Source of the DNA: Mycobacterium attenuatum
GTDB lineage: Bacteria > Actinomycetota > Actinomycetes > Mycobacteriales > Mycobacteriaceae
Reading direction: 5' to 3'
Assembly: GCF_900566085.1 (NCBI RefSeq)
Contig: NZ_UPHT01000019.1
Location: forward strand, 27,927-91,926
DNA length: 64,000 bases
Shown here: positions 27,352 to 42,703 of the stretch, in pieces
Layout of the letters: each line of letters begins with the position of its first letter
Position numbering within the stretch: the stretch's first letter is position 1
Made by a program: the position numbers and the translations under genes
Notes under the pieces: model-generated
The model's database searches: none
What the model was told of the DNA's origin: nothing
The model's input: only the letters and a program-made list of their open reading frames with translations

Positions 27352-28513
27352 TCGCCTGGTGCTGGTGCTCAACTCGGGCTCGTCGTCGCTGAAGTTCCAG
27401 TTGATCGATCCCGTGTCGGGTATGTCTAAAGCGGCGGGCAACATCGAGCGGATCGGCGAAGCGTCGTCCTCGGTCCGCGATCACGACGCCGCGCTGCGGC
27501 GTGCTTTCGACATGCTGTCCGAGGACGGCATTGACGTGGCGACCTGTGGCCTGATGGCCGTCGGGCATCGGGTAGTGCACGGCGGCAAGGACTTTCACCG
27601 GCCGACGGTTCTCGACGATGCGGTGGTGGCCCGGCTCGAGGAACTGTCGGTGTTGGCTCCGCTGCACAACCCGCCCGCGGTGCTGTGCATCAAGGTGGCG
27701 CGCACCATGCTCGGCGATATCCCGCACGTCGCGGTGTTCGACACGGCGTTCTTCCATGACCTGCCCGCCGCGGCGGCGACCTACGCCATCGACCGCGAGT
27801 TGGCCGAGGCGTGGCAGATCCGTCGTTACGGATTTCACGGCACGTCGCATCGCTACGTCAGTGAGCAGGCCGCCGCCTTCCTGGGCCGGCCGGTGGAGAC
27901 GCTGAATCAGATTGTGCTGCATCTGGGTAACGGTGCGTCGGCGTCGGCGATCGCGGCCGGCCGCCCGGTCGACACCTCCATGGGCCTCACTCCCCTGGAG
28001 GGTCTGGTGATGGGTACCCGCAGCGGTGACGTCGACCCGAGCATCATGTGGTACCTGTGGCGCACCGCGAACATGGGTGTGGACGAGATCGAGTCGATGC
28101 TCAACCACCGTTCCGGGATCTTGGGACTGGCCGGTGAACGCGACTTCCGGCGGTTGCACCAGTTGATCGAACAGGGCGACCTCGCATCAAGATTGGCTTA
28201 CGACGTATTCATCCACCGGTTACGCAAGTACATCGGTGCTTACCTGGCCGTGCTCGGCCACACCGACGCGCTGACCTTCACCGCGGGCATCGGCGAGCAC
28301 GATGCCGCGGTACGTCGTGACGCGTTGGCCGGAATGGGTGAGCTGGGCCTCGAACTCGACGCGGGGCGCAACGCTGCTCCGGCGGGCTGGCCCCGGCAGA
28401 TCTCGACGGACGGCTCGCCGATTGCGGTACTGGTGATCCCCACCAACGAGGAATTGGCAATCGCCCGGGACTGCTTACAGGAAACCCAGGCTGGTCGGGC
28501 CGGTTCCGACTGA
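27341..28513 (+). CDS. ackA: acetate kinase
   Basis: 390 residues from ATG 27341, inside the last codons of pta. [16 protein letters not shown] at the N-terminus, [24 protein letters not shown] and [16 protein letters not shown] are the diagnostic acetokinase signatures, and FTAGIGEH is near the C-terminus. It converts acetyl phosphate and ADP to acetate and ATP. The 3' end overlaps the convergent DUF1501 frame by about 39 bp. Confidence 0.97.
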   Translation: MPGSRLVLVLNSGSSSLKFQLIDPVSGMSKAAGNIERIGEASSSVRDHDAALRRAFDMLSEDGIDVATCGLMAVGHRVVHGGKDFHRPTVLDDAVVARLEELSVLAPLHNPPAVLCIKVARTMLGDIPHVAVFDTAFFHDLPAAAATYAIDRELAEAWQIRRYGFHGTSHRYVSEQAAAFLGRPVETLNQIVLHLGNGASASAIAAGRPVDTSMGLTPLEGLVMGTRSGDVDPSIMWYLWRTANMGVDEIESMLNHRSGILGLAGERDFRRLHQLIEQGDLASRLAYDVFIHRLRKYIGAYLAVLGHTDALTFTAGIGEHDAAVRRDALAGMGELGLELDAGRNAAPAGWPRQISTDGSPIAVLVIPTNEELAIARDCLQETQAGRAGSD

Positions 28514-29656
28514 TGGTGTCGGGTCGGTTGCCAGCGTATGCACCAGCAGCTCGTGGTAGATGTCGCGAAAGTCGGTGGTGAACTTGAGGTCTCCGCGGTC
28601 TAGGTCGGTGAGACTGGGCTGGTCGCCGTAGTAACCGCCGTTGACGGGGACCCCCGCGACGAATACCGGCCCGGCCGTGCCGTGATCGGTGCCCTGCGAA
28701 GCGTTGGCAGCCACCCTGCGGCCGAACTCCGAATACGCCAGTACGACGACATTGCGGCCGCAGCGATCACCGGCCATCTTCCGCAAGAACCCGGTGACGG
28801 CTTCGTCGAAAGTCTGCAACAGCCGCTGCTGTGTGTCGCGTTCGTCGGCGTGGGTGTCGAATCCGCCGAGCTGCACGGTGTAAACGCGGGCCGGCACCCG
28901 CGCCTTGACCGCCGCGGCCACCATGTTCAGCTGGGTGGCCAGCGAATTATGGGCGCCGTCCGTCTTGATGGACGCGAACGCCGCGTCGGTGGTGCGCGCG
29001 TCGCGATAGGACCTGGAAACCGCCGCCATCGCCGGGGTGTCGTCCGGGTCGGTCGCACTCAGCGCCTTCATCGTCGCGTCGAACCTGCCGGGGGCCTGCG
29101 TTGCTGGGTTGGTCGAAAGCGCCGCGGCGGTGCGCTTTTCGCCAACCGCCAGCGGGGGCAAGACGGCGCCGATGTTGACTGCCCGCAGCGGGTCGTCTCC
29201 GGTGGCGTCGAGCCAGCGGCCGATCCAGCCCGTCGAAGCCGGTTCGGCCGGCGATGCGGTCTGCCAGATGTCCATGGAGCGAAAGTGGCTGTGGTCGGGC
29301 TTCGGGTAGCCAACGCCGCGCACGATCGCCAGTTGCCGTTGCTGCCAAAGTTAGGCCAGACCGCGCAGTCCCGGGTTGAGTCCCAGCTGCGCGTCCAGCT
29401 GCACGACATCGCCTGCAGTGTAGGCGAGTTCGGGACGTGCGTCGTGATATGCGTTGTCGGCGTAGGGAATTACGGTGTTGATCCCGTCGTTGCCGCCGTA
29501 GAGCGTGACGATGACCAGCACGCCGGCGTCGTCGGGCAGCGGACGGTCGTGGGCCGCGTGCTGCAGATCGCGCCAGCTGACCGCCACCGCTCCGGAGAGC
29601 AGACCGGCCGCGCCGGCGCCGGCACTGGCGATCAGGAATCTGCGGCGGTTGATCAT
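28475..29656 (-). pseudogene. DUF1501 protein interrupted by an in-frame TAA
   Basis: Starts at ATG 29656 (MINRRRFLIASAGAGAAG, a Tat-type twin-arginine start without the full motif), coupled to the DUF1800 gene by an ATGA overlap. The frame reads LIVTLYGGNDGINTVIPYADNAYHDARPELAY (DUF1501) up to GLRGLA, then TAA at 29353-29351, then continues in the same frame LWQQRQLAIVRGVGYPKPDHSHFRSMDIWQTASP to 28475. Intact family members run LxGLxxLWxxGxLAIVxGVGYPxPxxSHF straight through, so this is a single nonsense codon. DUF1501 proteins are exported and usually paired with DUF1800. Not at this place in H37Rv. Confidence 0.85.
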
Positions 29657-30963
29657 GACGTCAGGTACTCCGGTGTGTTGACGGCGGCGGCGACCAACTG
29701 GGGCGGTCGGCGTACCAGCGGGGCCAGCGCACGGGCGCTGCGGTCCGACCATGCGCCCACGCCGATCAGGTAGCCCACGGCATCGATCCGGTCTTGCGCC
29801 GCGGTGTTTTCGACTGTTGACAGGTCGGCCGTGTTTGCCAGGTGGAGGGCGGTGCGCAGTCGCGTCCCGGCGGACGCGGTGGACAGCCACACCTGGCCCT
29901 TCGGCCAGCCGCCGACGTCCGGCGGAAAGAATGGCCGCTGTCCCAGCACCTTGAGTGTCGTCTCGATCAGTTTGAGGTGGTTGTCGACGGGGACCCGAAG
30001 CGACCGGATGACGCCTACCAGCCATTCGACCGGAGTGGTGACGACCGTTGCCCGGCCGCTGGTGAACTCCTCGTCGGTGAGGACGGCGCGGGTGAGGGCG
30101 CGCAGGTCGCGCGTGGCGCCGTAGGCGCTGACCAGCCGGTCGAGCACCGCCGGGGGCGGCGGTTCGTCGGCGGCCAGCTGCTGCCACAACCGGCCCGCGA
30201 CGTGCTGCGCGGACTTCGGCTGGGCGAGCACGGCGCCGCAGAACCCGGCGGCGTCGAAGTTGCTGGTGACCCCGAACAGCGTCTTGGCGGTGAAGTCGTG
30301 GCGCCTGGGAAGCATCATGGTGTGGCCGTCGGTGCCGATTACCCATCCGGTCAGGGCGCGAGCACCGTCGCGTACGTCGTCCTCGGTGTAGCCGTTGCCG
30401 TGGCCCAGCGCGAACAGCTCCATGAACTCCCGAGCCAGGTTCTCGTTGGCGGCCTTGGCGGTATTGCTCTGCCCGTCCAGCCAGCGCAGCATCGCGGCGT
30501 CGGTGAGCATGGCATAGGCCAGCGTGCGGAAGTCGTCCAGTGCCAGGGTGCGCAGCTTCTGGTTTTGCGCCGCCAGATATGCCGGGACCCGGACCTTTCG
30601 CGCCGAAGTGGCAAAGTGGTTGTGCCACAACAGGGTCAGCTTCTCGCGTAGCGGCTGGCGGACGGCGACCATGCGGCGCAGCCACCATCCGGTCAGCCCG
30701 GCCTGTTGCTCGGCCAGCTCGCGCTTGAAGTCTTCGCGCATCGCCGGTGTCGCCTTCTTGCCCGGGGGCCGCGGCGCGGGCAGTACCGGCATCGGGGTTT
30801 CTCGCGCGCCCGGGTCGGCATCGGGGTCGGCGGCCAGGATGTCGTCGAGGCGGGCCGCCCAGTCTTGACCGGCCACCGCATCCACCTCGCGGCCGCTCAC
30901 CCCGAACCCGGCCCGGCGCAGGACTCGGGCCGTGGTGATCCACCGCGCGGATTGCCCGGCCAT
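29653..30963 (-). CDS. DUF1800 domain protein
   Basis: 436 residues from ATG 30963. RVLRRAGFGVSGREVDAV at the start, RMVAVRQPLREKLTLLWHNHFATSARKV, NENLAREFMELFALGHGNGYTEDDVRDGARALTGW and LWQQLAAD are the classic DUF1800 blocks. Function is not known; the gene is nearly always next to a DUF1501 gene, as here. Because the partner has a nonsense codon, this copy may no longer be selected. The 218 bp to the DUF559 gene contains a single GTCGAGCGTGC motif and no gene. Confidence 0.9.
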   Translation of the reverse strand: MAGQSARWITTARVLRRAGFGVSGREVDAVAGQDWAARLDDILAADPDADPGARETPMPVLPAPRPPGKKATPAMREDFKRELAEQQAGLTGWWLRRMVAVRQPLREKLTLLWHNHFATSARKVRVPAYLAAQNQKLRTLALDDFRTLAYAMLTDAAMLRWLDGQSNTAKAANENLAREFMELFALGHGNGYTEDDVRDGARALTGWVIGTDGHTMMLPRRHDFTAKTLFGVTSNFDAAGFCGAVLAQPKSAQHVAGRLWQQLAADEPPPPAVLDRLVSAYGATRDLRALTRAVLTDEEFTSGRATVVTTPVEWLVGVIRSLRVPVDNHLKLIETTLKVLGQRPFFPPDVGGWPKGQVWLSTASAGTRLRTALHLANTADLSTVENTAAQDRIDAVGYLIGVGAWSDRSARALAPLVRRPPQLVAAAVNTPEYLTS

Positions 30964-31181
30964 GCGATAACTGTGGCGGGTGAAGCTGTGTTTTCGCTAT
31001 GTGCGGCGGTGGTGTCGCTGGCGTCGAGCGTGCGGTGGCGGCTCTCAGCGTGAGACCACGCAGGGATTCAGGCGGTGACGCCCGCCATAACCGCTCATTC
31101 GCGGCCGTGGAAGCACACTGGATTCCTAGCTTGTGGAAATCGGTAATCACGGTTGGCGGTCTGCGTGCCAATCTTGCCCGC

Positions 31182-32039
31182 ATGTGGGATTCGCAAGCGC
31201 CGTTCCTCGGCAGCGAGGCACTGGCGTGTAGAGCATTGACCCGGCATCAACTGCGCACGCACTACCGCGCCGTATTGCCGAATGTCTACCTGTCGCGACG
31301 GGCGCAGGTGTCGCTGGAACAGCGGATAGCTGCTGCGTGGCTGTGGTCGCGGGGTTCGGCCGTAATCGCGGGTGCGGCGGCTGCGGCGTTGCACGGCGCC
31401 AAGTGGATTCCCGACGACTTCCCTGTAGAGCTGATATGTCGAAACTCCCGGCCGCCGCACGGTGTGCTGACGCGGCGCGACGTTCTAGGCGACGGAGAAA
31501 TACAGACCGTCGACGGGCGCGCAGTCACCACACCCGAGCGCACCGCCTTCGACATTGGCCGTCGCGGAGCGGTCCGCTCAGCTGTGGTCCGGCTGGACGC
31601 GCTGGCCTTGGCGACGGGTTTCAAGGTCGACGATGTGCTGTGCGTCGCCGCCCATCATCCCGGGGCGCGCGGCGTGCGGCAGCTGGAGATCGCGTTGGAG
31701 CTCGTCGACTCCGGGGCGCAGTCACCCAGGGAAAGCTATCTTCGGCTACTACTGATCGATGCCGGATTTCCGCGGCCGCGGAGCCAGATAGCCGTATCGG
31801 GCGCGGATGGCATGCCGATCGCATATCTCGACCTTGGCTGGGAAGACTATATGGTCGCCGTCGAATACGACGGCGACCATCATCAACGAGACCGCCAGCA
31901 GTATGTCAAGGACATTCGCCGCATCGAGATGCTCGAGCAGCTGGGGTGGATCGTCATCCGGGTGGTCGCCGAGGATCGCCCTGCGGACATCCTGCGGCGC
32001 GTGCAGGCGGCGATGGCGGAGCGGAGTTCGATTGTCTAG
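31182..32039 (+). CDS. AbiEi-like / DUF559 protein
   Basis: 285 residues from ATG 31182 (MWDSQAPFLGSEALACRALTR). The N-terminal part (about 1-120) resembles the AbiEi-type antitoxin winged-helix region common in mycobacterial proteins of this layout; the C-terminal part VAVEYDGDHHQRDRQQYVKDIRRIEMLEQLGWIVIRV (about 225-260) is the DUF559 / very-short-patch-repair-like nuclease fold with an E-Y-D-G-x-x-H and D-x-R pattern. No toxin partner is adjacent. Such genes are numerous in mycobacteria; their function is untested. Confidence 0.75.
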   Translation: MWDSQAPFLGSEALACRALTRHQLRTHYRAVLPNVYLSRRAQVSLEQRIAAAWLWSRGSAVIAGAAAAALHGAKWIPDDFPVELICRNSRPPHGVLTRRDVLGDGEIQTVDGRAVTTPERTAFDIGRRGAVRSAVVRLDALALATGFKVDDVLCVAAHHPGARGVRQLEIALELVDSGAQSPRESYLRLLLIDAGFPRPRSQIAVSGADGMPIAYLDLGWEDYMVAVEYDGDHHQRDRQQYVKDIRRIEMLEQLGWIVIRVVAEDRPADILRRVQAAMAERSSIV

Positions 32040-32240
32040 CTCTCGCAGGGGTTTACCGCGGTGTCGGATCAAGGTTGGTTCTTTAGCTTTAGCAGCGGGT
32101 TTACCGGGGCGATGCGGCGTGAAGTGCGAGCTATTGCCGGTGGGGTGCGGTTTGGTTGTGTAGTACTGGTTTTCAGTGTGCGTCTATGGCATCGACATTG
32201 CATCCGTGGCGGTAATTGGGCGATCCTTCCGCCGTGGCTG

Positions 32241-32320
32241 CACACTCGACGCCGCAGCGAGCACACTCGACGCCGCAGCGAGCACACCTGACGCTACGGC
32301 GAACTCACCCGACGCTAGCG
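32241..32320 (-). repeat. tandem units with core CACACTCGACGC, 21-bp period
   Basis: CACACTCGACGCCGCAGCGAG occurs at 32241 and 32262, with decayed units at 32283 and 32304. Read on the minus strand the core is GCGTCGAGTGTG, the same word as in the 20-bp repeats at 4491-4562. They lie in the 309-bp gap between the convergent DUF559 gene and pknG, which shows no gene. Confidence 0.75.
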
Positions 32321-32348
32321 CAAAAGCCCAAACACCTTGAACCCCAAG

Positions 32349-35613
<3,265 letters not shown>

Positions 35614-35617
<4 letters not shown>

Positions 35618-36933
35618 CGATATTCTTTCAGCCTGGGCCAGAGCCCGAGCGCAACCGCGATGGCGGCGCCCAGGCTGAGGACCACGCCGCCCACCTGGGC
35701 GCCGGCCAGTCCGCGCCGCGCGTTGAGGACGTCGTTTCGCAGCCGGTTACGGCTTTGCTCCATCGCTTTGGTCAGCGCTTCGTCGAGCTTGTCGAACGCG
35801 GGCGTGGCGTCGTCCTCGCCCTTGCCCAACGCGACCTGAATGGCGGCGCGATAGTTGCCGACCGCAATGTAGGAGTTGATCCGGTCGTTGGCCTGCTGCC
35901 AGCGGACCAGCAGCTGGTCGGCACCCTGCAGGTCGGATTTGTCGACGGCATTGGGCCGGCTCATGTACTCGTCGAGATGGCGGTGCATCTCCTCGATACG
36001 CTGGTAAAAGGACTGTTTGCGGATCTCTTCGTCGCCGCGCCGGATCAGCGACAGTGTCTCGTCGGCTCGGGCCTGCTGGGCGGTGATCGCCAGGTTGGTG
36101 ACGATCTTCAGCGACTCGGCGGCCGTGTCTTTGGCGCTACGGCTGGCCGCCGTAGAGATTGTCAGCGCGATTCCCACCCAGACCACCATGACAAGAATAC
36201 CGAGCGCACCGACGACAAGACCTGGATTGATCCGTCTGCGGGTGCGCCGGGCCAGCCAGCGATGGGAGAAGGCGCCGAAGACCACCGTGGTGGTGACGAC
36301 CAGGATCACCGGCGCCGGGATCTGGGTGGATGCGGTGGTTTCCGTGTCGACCCGCTCCGACGTCGCCTGGTACAGCTGTTGCGCATCGGGCAGGATCGTC
36401 GACTGCATCAGCCCCGATGCTTCGGACAGGTACGACGAACCGACCGGATTACCCGCCCGGTTGTTGGTGCGCGCGATCTCGATGAGGCCGGTATAGACCG
36501 CCAGTTCGGCGTTGATGCGCCCCAGCAATTGCACCAGTGACTCATCGGTGAGACCGCTCGAGGCGCGGGTGACCGCCACCGCTGCATCGGTGATGGCCTG
36601 CTCGTAGCGCAGCCGGACGGCGCGGGGTTCGGCCTGGGCGATGAAGGCGGTGGCTGCTGCGGCGTCGGCCACCGACAGCGTGGTGTACAGCCGTCCGGCC
36701 GCAAACGACAGTGGCTCGGTATGTTCCAGCACGGTGGTCAGCACCTGCTGGCGGTGGTTGATCGTCGTCGATGTAGCGAACGCGCTGCACACACCCAAAG
36801 CCGCCAGCACGATGCCGATGGTCAAGATGCGGCCGGGCGTCGTCGAGACAAACCACCAGCGCGGATGGGCCGGTTCCGCGGGCGACCGCAAACCCAGCGG
36901 CTCGGTCGACGGGTGCGCCAGCTCAACCGTCAC
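35614..36933 (-). CDS. glnX: transmembrane sensor GlnX (Rv0412c)
   Basis: 439 residues from ATG 36933, equal in length to Rv0412c. It has four hydrophobic helices: about residues 31-53, 209-228, 237-262 and near the end (VGGVVLSLGAAIAVALGLWP), with long helical extracytoplasmic and cytosolic stretches between. GlnX is reported to couple the periplasmic GlnH signal to PknG. The three genes overlap at their junctions, so this is one operon. The 180-bp gap upstream to mutT3 should hold its promoter. Confidence 0.93.
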
Positions 36934-37116
36934 GTCTGCTCCGACCTCAGCTTTCGATATCTGTTCGGCTTGTTCGGCTAGTTCGGCGAAGTCACCAACC
37001 CGGATAAGCGAATTCTAAGAGAATGCGCCGACAGATGTGGGAGGCAGACCCAATTACCCTAATCACCCTCGAATACCCGGAAGGCCCCGGCGGCTTCGCG
37101 TGCATATCCTGAATTG

Positions 37117-37740
37117 GTGCAGGGCGACGGGGACGGATGGGTGATATCCGACAACGGCGCCCACTACTGGGGCAGATACGGCTCGGCCGGGCTGCTGCTG
37201 CGCGCCCCGCTACCCGACGGCGGCCCCGCGGTGCTGCTGCAGCATCGAGCGGTGTGGAGCCATCAGGGCGGTACCTGGGGCCTGCCGGGCGGCGCCCGAG
37301 ACAGTCATGAGACTCCGGAACAGACCGCAGTCCGCGAGGCGCGTGAAGAGGCGGGCCTGGCCACCGAGCGGCTTGTCGTGCGGTCGGTCCTGGTGACGGC
37401 CCGTCCCCGGGGCACTGCCTGGACCTACACGACGGTCGTCGCCGATACCGATGAGTTGCTGCACACGGTGCCCAACCGGGAAAGCGCCGAGCTGCGCTGG
37501 GTTGCCGAGAACGACGTGACCGAGCTGCCGCTGCATCCCGGATTCGCCGCCAGCTGGCAGCTGCTGCGCTCCGCCCCGGTCACCGTGCCACTGCGCCACG
37601 GCGACGAACGCCGGCACCGCCTGCCGTGCACGGTGGTAATCGAGGACGGGGTTTTCGTCTGGTGCGTACCGGGGGACGCGGACCAGGCGCCATCGCAGCT
37701 GAGCCCTCGGGTCAGCTCGCTGCTAGAAGCGCTGATTTGA
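37117..37740 (+). CDS. mutT3: Nudix hydrolase MutT3
   Basis: 207 residues from GTG 37117 (TTG 37114 is possible). The Nudix box [24 protein letters not shown] (about residues 65-88) matches Gx5Ex7REUxEExGU. Such enzymes hydrolyse nucleoside diphosphates linked to another moiety; MutT3 has been implicated in clearing oxidised nucleotides. Homologous to Rv0413 (217 residues). The end overlaps the convergent thiE 3' end by 29 bp. Confidence 0.93.
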   Translation: MQGDGDGWVISDNGAHYWGRYGSAGLLLRAPLPDGGPAVLLQHRAVWSHQGGTWGLPGGARDSHETPEQTAVREAREEAGLATERLVVRSVLVTARPRGTAWTYTTVVADTDELLHTVPNRESAELRWVAENDVTELPLHPGFAASWQLLRSAPVTVPLRHGDERRHRLPCTVVIEDGVFVWCVPGDADQAPSQLSPRVSSLLEALI

Positions 37741-38392
37741 GCTGCTGGGCGGCGGCCGTCGGGTCGTCGGCCGCGGTGATGGCGCGCACCACCACAATCC
37801 GCCGGGCGCCGGCAGCAATCACGTCGGGCAGGCGCTGCGCATCGATACCGCCGATCGCGAACCACGGCCTGTCGCCACCGATCGCCGCGGCCGAGCGCAC
37901 CACGTCCAGCCCCGGCGCGGGGCGGCCGGGCTTGGTCGGGGTGGGCCAGCAGGGTCCTACACAAAAGTAGTCGGCATCTCCGGTAGCAGCCGCGGCAACC
38001 TGGTCGCTGTCGTGGGTGGACCGCCCGATCAGCACGCCCGGCCCTGCGATCTGACGCGCCACGCTCGACGGCAGGTCGCGTTGACCCAGGTGCAGCACAT
38101 CGGAACCGGCGGCGCGGGCAATATCGGCGCGGTCGTTGACCGCGAACAGGGCGCCGTGCCGGCGGGCCGCGTCGGCGAGGATCTCGCAGGCCGCCAGCTC
38201 GTCGAGTGCCTCCAGCGGGCCGAGGCGCTGTTCTGCCGCCGAGCCCTTGTCTCGCAGCTGGATGATGTCGACGCCACCGGCCAGCGCCGCGTCGGCGAAC
38301 TCGGCCAGGTCGCCGCGTTCCCGGCGCGCATCGGTGCACAAATAGAGCCTCGCCTCGGCTAAGCGAGCCAGACGGGCCAGACGGGACTGCAC
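37712..38392 (-). CDS. thiE: thiamine-phosphate synthase
   Basis: 226 residues from ATG 38392. [37 protein letters not shown] at the N-terminus binds the pyrimidine pyrophosphate, then [27 protein letters not shown] and [32 protein letters not shown]. ThiE joins HMP-PP with thiazole phosphate to give thiamine phosphate. It diverges from the thiOSG operon, as in H37Rv (Rv0414c). Confidence 0.96.
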   Translation of the reverse strand: MQSRLARLARLAEARLYLCTDARRERGDLAEFADAALAGGVDIIQLRDKGSAAEQRLGPLEALDELAACEILADAARRHGALFAVNDRADIARAAGSDVLHLGQRDLPSSVARQIAGPGVLIGRSTHDSDQVAAAATGDADYFCVGPCWPTPTKPGRPAPGLDVVRSAAAIGGDRPWFAIGGIDAQRLPDVIAAGARRIVVVRAITAADDPTAAAQQLKSALLAAS

Positions 38393-38440
38393 ACTGCGAC
38401 GCTAGCGCGCTAGTTTGGAACCCAGAAGAACCCCTGTAGG

Positions 38441-38584
38441 CACGGGAGTCCCGGGTGACCAGCGGGACTGAGAGTGGGCTCTGTCAATGTGCAAGCCAAT
38501 GTGCAAGCCAATGTGCAAGCCGGCTTGCACGATGGGCCGGCCCTGACCGTCACACCTGATCCGGGTCATGCCGGCGAAGGGAGC
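38441..38584 (+). promoter_or_regulatory. TPP riboswitch upstream of thiO
   Basis: The THI-box elements are in order: CGGGAGTCCCGGGTGACC, then GGGACTGAGAG (the CUGAGA core, 38463-38473), a long variable arm, and ACACCTGATCCGGGTCATGCCGGCG followed by AAGGGAG. The last bases include the likely ribosome site and end four bases before ATG 38589, so TPP binding should block translation start. The variable P3 arm carries a 12-bp triplication. Confidence 0.93.
38486..38521 (+). repeat. three tandem 12-bp units inside the riboswitch P3 arm
   Basis: AATGTGCAAGCC repeats exactly at 38486, 38498 and 38510 and is followed by GGCTTGCAC (38522-38530), the complement of GTGCAAGCC. Any of the three units can pair with that complement, so the arm has alternative lengths. 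Confidence 0.9.
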
Positions 38585-38588
38585 AAGG

Positions 38589-39607
38589 ATGTCAACACCC
38601 ACACCGGCGGGGTCACTGGCTGTGATCGGCGGCGGCGTTATCGGTATGTCGGTGGCGCGCCGGGCCGCCCGGGCCGGATGGTCGGTGCGGGTGCATCGCG
38701 GCGGCGAGCACGGCGCGTCGTGGGTCGCCGGCGGCATGATCGCCCCGCACAGCGAAGGCTGGCCGGGTGAGGAACGGCTGCTGCGGCTCGGGCTGGAGTC
38801 GCTGCGGCTGTGGCACGACGGCGGCTTTCTCGACGGGCTGCCGGCACACGTGGTCACCGCCCGCGAGTCGCTGGTGGTGGCCGTCGACCGGGCCGACGTC
38901 GCCGACCTGCGTACCGTCGCGGACTGGTTGTCGCAGCAGGGGCACCCGGTGGTGTGGGAGTCGGCCGCCCGCGACGTCGAACCCCTTCTGGCGCAAGGGA
39001 TCCGGCACGGTTTCCGGGCTCCCACCGAACTGGCCGTGGACAACCGCGTGTTGCTCGAGGCGCTGGGTCTGGACTGTGAGCGGCTCGGAGTCGCCTGGGC
39101 CGCTCCGGTGACCGCCTTGTCCGACGCCGAGGGTGATGCGGTGGTCATCGCCAACGGCATTGACGCCCCCGCATTGTGGCCCGGGCTGCCGGTGCGCCCG
39201 GTGAAGGGCGAGGTGTTGCGGCTGCGCTGGCGGAAGGGCTGTATGCCGTTGCCGTGCAGGGTTATCCGGGCACGTGTTCATGGTCGCCAGGTGTATCTGG
39301 TGCCACGGGCCGACGGGGTGGTGGTCGGTGCCACCCAGTACGAACACGGCCGCGATACCGCGCCGGTGGTGTCGGGCGTGCGTGACCTGCTGGAGGACGC
39401 GTGCGCGGTGCTGCCGGCCCTGGGTGAGTACGAGCTGGCGGAGTGCTCCGCCGGGCTGCGCCCGATGACCCCCGACAATCTGCCGATCGTGCAACGCCTG
39501 GACGCGCGGACTCTGGTCGCCGCGGGCCATGGCCGATCCGGATTCCTGTTGGCGCCGTGGACGGCCGAGCAGATCGTGTCCCAACTCGCCATGGCCGGAG
39601 CCCGCTC

Positions 39608-39611
<4 letters not shown>
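38589..39611 (+). CDS. thiO: glycine oxidase ThiO
   Basis: 340 residues from ATG 38589, the same as Rv0415. LAVIGGGVIGMSVARRAARAGW is the FAD dinucleotide fold, followed by GASWVAGGMIAPHSEGW and RPVKGEVLRLR, with GLRPMTPDNLPIV and VAAGHGRSGFLLAPWTAE at the C-terminus. It oxidises glycine to iminoacetate for thiazole synthesis. It overlaps thiS by four bases (GTGA). Confidence 0.95.
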
Positions 39612-41338
<1,727 letters not shown>

Positions 41339-41341
41339 GCG

Positions 41342-41863
41342 TCAGCCGTTGGTTCGCCACCACTGGTAGAGGGCCGGGACGTCCGAATTGGTGGCGCGGA
41401 TGTAGCTGAGAATGTTCTTGGCGTCGGTGGTCCAGATGATTTCGGCGGCACCCTGATAGGTGCCGCAGGCCACCTGTCCGGCCGTGGCGCCCGCGCTGCC
41501 CTGACGCCAGGTGGTCGGCGACTGGCCGCTGTCCCCACACGCGGTCAGGGTTTCGTCCTTGATGCTGGCCTTGAATGAGCCGTTCATATCGTCGGGGTTG
41601 GCAAAGAGGATGTACTTGGCCAGGGCGGGCCCCGCGGCGTCGGGGCTTTGTCCGCACGACAGCGCCGCCAATTCAGCGCCGGTGATCGTCTGGGCGGTGC
41701 AATTGTTGAGGCCGTAACCCTTCGACACCGAGCCGGCCAGTGTGTTGACATCGGACGCAGTGCCGGTGGGGTCGGCATTCGCGGTGGCAGTAGCCAGGCA
41801 GGCGAAGCTACCCGTCAGCGCCGCCGCTGTCGCGGCTCGCAGCACGGTGGTGAGATGAGACAT
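41342..41863 (-). CDS. secreted protein with a mycobacterial sensor-like domain
   Basis: 173 residues from ATG 41863, behind AAGGAG. A signal peptide of about 30 residues ends TATANADP. The mature part has four cysteines (NNCTAQ, LSCGQS, TACGDS, VACGTY) and ends ALYQWWRTNG, a pattern I have seen in mycobacterial secreted proteins and in extracellular parts of some kinases. It converges on the SGNH gene with a three-base gap. Function unknown. Confidence 0.75.
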   Translation of the reverse strand: MSHLTTVLRAATAAALTGSFACLATATANADPTGTASDVNTLAGSVSKGYGLNNCTAQTITGAELAALSCGQSPDAAGPALAKYILFANPDDMNGSFKASIKDETLTACGDSGQSPTTWRQGSAGATAGQVACGTYQGAAEIIWTTDAKNILSYIRATNSDVPALYQWWRTNG

Positions 41864-42364
41864 CCTTGACTCCTTGGTGTATCGGACCGACGATGCGGCT
41901 GCGTCGACATCGGTGAGTGTATTGGTGTCGCTCGCCGGAAAACAGTGCTGCGCCGACCGGTGTGGACGCGCCGTGACCCGGCTATGCCGCAGGCCTACAA
42001 CACGTTCCGTTGGAAATTGTCTGTCTTGACATCAATTTGGGTGTCAGGCGTAGGTTGATCATGTTCGGGTGGCGCCCGGGCCGGATGCCGGTAATTGGAA
42101 AGTGCTAGGCGGCCAGCTCTTTTCGTCCAGGTTGGGTCGACGTGCCTGGCATCGGGTGATCCTGGTGACAGCGGTAAACGATTGTCGCCGGGGTGATCCG
42201 GGCCGAGTCGGTACCCACCAAGGATGCTGCGACGCGGCGCGCGACCCGTTCGGCGCAGCGTACGGCTGCGTGGATTTTTGCGATTTGGTGGTGCCGTGGC
42301 GACGGCTCTCGGGTATGGTAAGCACCGCTTTAGGCCAGCTAACTTCTCTTGATCTGGAGTCTTC
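41864..42364. other. 501-bp intergenic region
   Basis: Between divergent genes. TTGACATCAATTTGG at about 42027 is a possible promoter -35 region pointing right. No gene, repeat or structured RNA is convincing in it. Confidence 0.4.
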
Positions 42365-42694
42365 ATGACACAACCACCACCGCCTGGTTACCCACCGCAG
42401 CAGCCACCCGCCGGGCAACAACCCGACAACTACTTGGTCTGGTCCATTCTGGTGACGTTGTTCTGCTGTCTGCCGCTTGGGATCGTTGCGATCGTCAAGT
42501 CCACCCAGGTCAGTGGGCTGTGGGCACAAGGGCGTTACGCAGAGGCTCAGGCGGCCGCCGATGCCGCCAAGAAGTTCTGCATGTGGTCGGCTATCGCAGG
42601 TGTGGTCGTCATCGTCATCTACGGCATCTTGATGGCGGTCGGCGCGCTGAACGCGGGGACGTCGAACGCGGCGATGCTCGTGGGGATGTTCTAA
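42365..42694 (+). CDS. CD225/dispanin family membrane protein
   Basis: 109 residues from ATG 42365. A proline/glutamine-rich tail (about 1-25), then YLVWSILVTLFCCLPLGIVAIVKSTQVSGLWAQGRYAEAQAAADAAKKF and a second helix near residues 78-97. The CCLPLGIVAIVxS pattern with one re-entrant and one spanning helix is the CD225 domain. Next to a DUF2752 gene, a common actinobacterial pair; no function is assigned. Confidence 0.9.
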   Translation: MTQPPPPGYPPQQPPAGQQPDNYLVWSILVTLFCCLPLGIVAIVKSTQVSGLWAQGRYAEAQAAADAAKKFCMWSAIAGVVVIVIYGILMAVGALNAGTSNAAMLVGMF

Positions 42695-42703
42695 GGCGAG
42701 TTC

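Noticed and set aside
29351..31183. 610-codon leftward frame over the DUF1800 gene
   Set aside because: Only its last about 100 codons are real (DUF1501 N-terminus); the rest is out of frame with the DUF1800 protein.
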